From an uncultured Prevotella sp. (GTDB taxonomy: Bacteria; Bacteroidota; Bacteroidia; Bacteroidales; Bacteroidaceae): 8,414 nucleotides of DNA. Numbering within the stretch: position 1 is the first letter of the stretch; each line of letters starts with the position of its first letter. Made by a program: the position numbers and the translations under genes. Below are positions 6,842 to 8,414 of this stretch, piece after piece. The stretch lies in assembly GCA_934281565.1 (NCBI GenBank), contig CAKQXI010000106.1:1-8414 (forward strand), read 5' to 3'. The notes under the pieces were generated by a model. It had not been told where the DNA came from and ran no database searches. It saw only the letters and a program-made list of their open reading frames with translations.

Positions 6842-8017
6842 ATGAGAGTAAATTTAGCGGATTTTGGAGAAATTCACACCCCGATTTATGTGTTGGAGGA
6901 ACAACGCTTGCGTAATAATCTGACCCTGATCAAGAGTATTGCCGACCGTGCGGGTATGGAGGTCATCCTGGCTTTCAAGGCGTATGCCCTTTGGAAAACA
7001 TTTCCTATATTCAGGGACTATATCCAGTCGACGACAGCAAGTTCATTGAGCGAGGCGAGGTTGGCTTTTGAAGAATTTGGCAGCAAGGCACATACTTTCT
7101 CGCCTGCCTATACCGACTATGAGATAGACGAAATCGCACGTTGCTCGAGCCACTTATCTTTCAATTCGCTGTCCCAATATGAGCGTTTCCATGAACGTGC
7201 CCGTCTTGCCAATCCTTCCATCAAGTATGGTTTGCGCATTAATCCAGAATATTCAGAGGTAGGTACTTTGTTATATAACCCTTGTGCGCCGGGTACCCGT
7301 TTTGGTATCTCCGCCGACAAGTTACCCGAAACGCTGCCATCTGACATCGAGGGATTTCATTGCCATTGTCATTGCGAGAGTGGGGCGGATGTGTTTGAAC
7401 GCACCTTGAAACACATCGAGGAAAAGTTTTCCAAGTGGTTCCCACAGCTCAAATGGATTAATTTTGGCGGAGGTCATTTGATGACACGCAAAGATTACGA
7501 TGTCTTACACCTTATTAATATAATAAAGGATTTTCGTCAGCGTTATCCCCACTTGCAGGTCATCATGGAACCAGGCAGTGCCTTTGGGTGGCAGACAGGA
7601 CCATTGGTATCTCAGGTTGTGGATGTCGTGGAAAACCGAGGCATCCAAACAGCTATCCTGAATGTTAGTTTTACTTGCCATATGCCCGATTGCCTTGAGA
7701 TGCCATATATGCCGACGGTGAGAAATGCCAAGACTTTGGAGGTGGATGACCCGATGCAAGCACCTGTTGGTGAAAATGTCTATCGGTTGGGAGGAAACAG
7801 TTGCCTGAGTGGTGACTTCATGGGATATTGGCAATTTGACCATCCGCTTGAGATAGGCGAAAACATCATCTTTGAGGATATGCTTCATTATACGACGGTG
7901 AAGACAAATACTTTCAATGGCATCACTCATCCTGCCATCGGAATGGTCCACTTGGACGGAGACTTGGAGATATTGCGAGAATTTGGCTATGAGGACTATA
8001 AGAACAGGATGGATTAG
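6842..8017 (+). CDS. nspC: Carboxynorspermidine/carboxyspermidine decarboxylase
   Basis: This PLP enzyme of the alanine racemase fold removes CO2 from carboxynorspermidine or carboxyspermidine, the last step of the aspartate-semialdehyde route to norspermidine or spermidine. In Bacteroidetes the product is usually taken to be spermidine. From the ATG at 6842 it has 391 residues, close to the usual 370-390. AFKAYALW (44-51) holds the PLP lysine K46. GFHCHCHCESGAD (171-183) follows the PLP-stacking His strand. FGGGHLMT (208-215) and EPGSAFGW (243-250) bind the PLP phosphate. CHMPDCLEMPY (279-289) and GGNSCLSGD (317-325) are family hallmarks, the latter with the active-site cysteine C321 supplied across the dimer. 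A frame-extending TTG at 6812 is rejected as start, because it lies inside the -7 box and precedes the expected transcript start. The dehydrogenase partner is not in this window. Confidence 0.93.
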   Translation: MRVNLADFGEIHTPIYVLEEQRLRNNLTLIKSIADRAGMEVILAFKAYALWKTFPIFRDYIQSTTASSLSEARLAFEEFGSKAHTFSPAYTDYEIDEIARCSSHLSFNSLSQYERFHERARLANPSIKYGLRINPEYSEVGTLLYNPCAPGTRFGISADKLPETLPSDIEGFHCHCHCESGADVFERTLKHIEEKFSKWFPQLKWINFGGGHLMTRKDYDVLHLINIIKDFRQRYPHLQVIMEPGSAFGWQTGPLVSQVVDVVENRGIQTAILNVSFTCHMPDCLEMPYMPTVRNAKTLEVDDPMQAPVGENVYRLGGNSCLSGDFMGYWQFDHPLEIGENIIFEDMLHYTTVKTNTFNGITHPAIGMVHLDGDLEILREFGYEDYKNRMD

Positions 8018-8079
8018 AGAAAATGGTTAAAGAGAGTGTTTTTTGATGAAAAACAGTAGAAAAGTAGTATAAAAAGGCG

Positions 8080-8127
8080 AAAAAGAGCGTGTTTTGTAAT
8101 AAAAAGCGAGAAAATACGCTCTTTTTT
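8080..8127 (+). terminator. Probable terminator of nspC
   Basis: AAAAAGAGCGT (8080-8090) pairs perfectly with ACGCTCTTTTT (8116-8126), an 11-bp stem. The loop is long (25 nt) and the T-run is mostly inside the 3' arm, so efficiency is uncertain. It lies 62 bp past the nspC stop and before the tRNA promoter. The rest of 8018-8079 is A-rich, with no gene seen. Confidence 0.62.
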
Positions 8128-8147
8128 CAAAAAAAGCCATTAAAAAA

Positions 8148-8179
8148 TTTGGCGGTTCGGAAAAAAGCAGTACCTTTGC
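8148..8179 (+). promoter_or_regulatory. Consensus promoter of the tRNA cluster
   Basis: TTTG (8148-8151), a 19-nt spacer and TACCTTTGC (8171-8179) give full -33 and -7 Bacteroidetes elements. Transcription would start near 8186, about 36 nt before tRNA-Gly. The strongest-looking promoter in the window sits where heavy stable-RNA transcription is expected. GCGGTT (8152-8157) and AACCGC (8180-8185) form an inverted repeat around the -7 box. Confidence 0.8.
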
Positions 8180-8221
8180 AACCGCATTTAGGGAAATGCT
8201 CCTTGTAAGTAGGAATTACTT

Positions 8222-8294
<73 letters not shown>

Positions 8295-8338
8295 CGACAT
8301 TTTGAATATAACCAAAACAGGAAGTAATACTTCTTCGA

Positions 8339-8414
8339 GCCCAAGTGGCGGAATTGGTAGACGCGCACGTTTCAGGTGCGTGTGTTTCACAACGTGCAGG
8401 TTCGAGTCCTGTCT
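8339..8414 (+). tRNA. tRNA-Leu (anticodon CAG), 3' end cut off by the window
   Basis: GCCCAAG (8339-8345) begins the acceptor. The D arm GCGGAATTGGTAGACGC is typical of Leu. The anticodon stem CACGT/GCGTG (8366-8370, 8378-8382) holds loop TTCAGGT with anticodon CAG at 8373-8375 (reads CUG). A long variable arm (8383-8395, with GTT/AAC stem) marks a class II tRNA. The T arm GCAGG-TTCGAGT-CCTGT is complete. Only two bases of the 3' acceptor strand are present. It lies 44 bp after tRNA-Gly, with no promoter between, so the two are probably processed from one transcript. Confidence 0.95.

Noticed and set aside
8320..8334. Small hairpin GAAGT-AAT-ACTTC between the two tRNAs as a terminator
   Set aside because: A five-base stem with no T-run inside a tRNA cluster; at most a processing feature or chance.

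Overview
The window looks like a chromosomal stretch from a Bacteroidales bacterium, most likely in the Prevotella/Segatella group. The evidence is: (i) five sites matching the Bacteroidetes sigma-ABfr -7 element TAnnTTTGY, (ii) AT-rich leaders without Shine-Dalgarno sequences, (iii) a eukaryotic-type (GT3) glycogen synthase beside a DUF3417-type alpha-glucan phosphorylase, and (iv) an NspC-type polyamine decarboxylase. The genus is an inference; the phylum is fairly safe.

Layout. Bases 1-28 are the 3' end of a 5S rRNA, followed by a strong hairpin terminator, so an rRNA operon lies just to the left. A small secreted protein of unknown function (104-523, minus) is divergent from a two-gene glycogen operon (plus): glycogen synthase (658-2319) and alpha-glucan phosphorylase (2343-4904), 23 bp apart. 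The operon ends at a terminator. The convergent intergenic region that follows (4905-5140) holds a 22-bp-period tandem repeat array and the terminator of the opposing unit. That unit (minus) is a divergent ThiE/TenI-like protein (6125-6733) followed by ribose-phosphate pyrophosphokinase prs (5141-6079). Divergent from it is nspC (start revised to 6842, end 8017, plus), followed by a terminator, a consensus promoter and a tRNA cluster: tRNA-Gly(GCC) and a tRNA-Leu(CAG) cut by the window end.

Function. The glycogen pair couples polymer synthesis from a nucleotide sugar with phosphorolysis to glucose-1-phosphate, so one transcript covers storage and mobilisation. prs supplies PRPP for nucleotides, His, Trp and NAD. 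nspC makes spermidine or norspermidine by the carboxy-polyamine route. The rest is housekeeping RNA.

I do not see a clear new multi-gene system, mobile element, CRISPR array or phage gene. The items most worth a second look are the tandem repeat array, the ThiE-like protein with altered active-site motifs upstream of prs, C in place of the near-universal U at T-loop position 55 of tRNA-Gly, and the unrecognised secreted protein.
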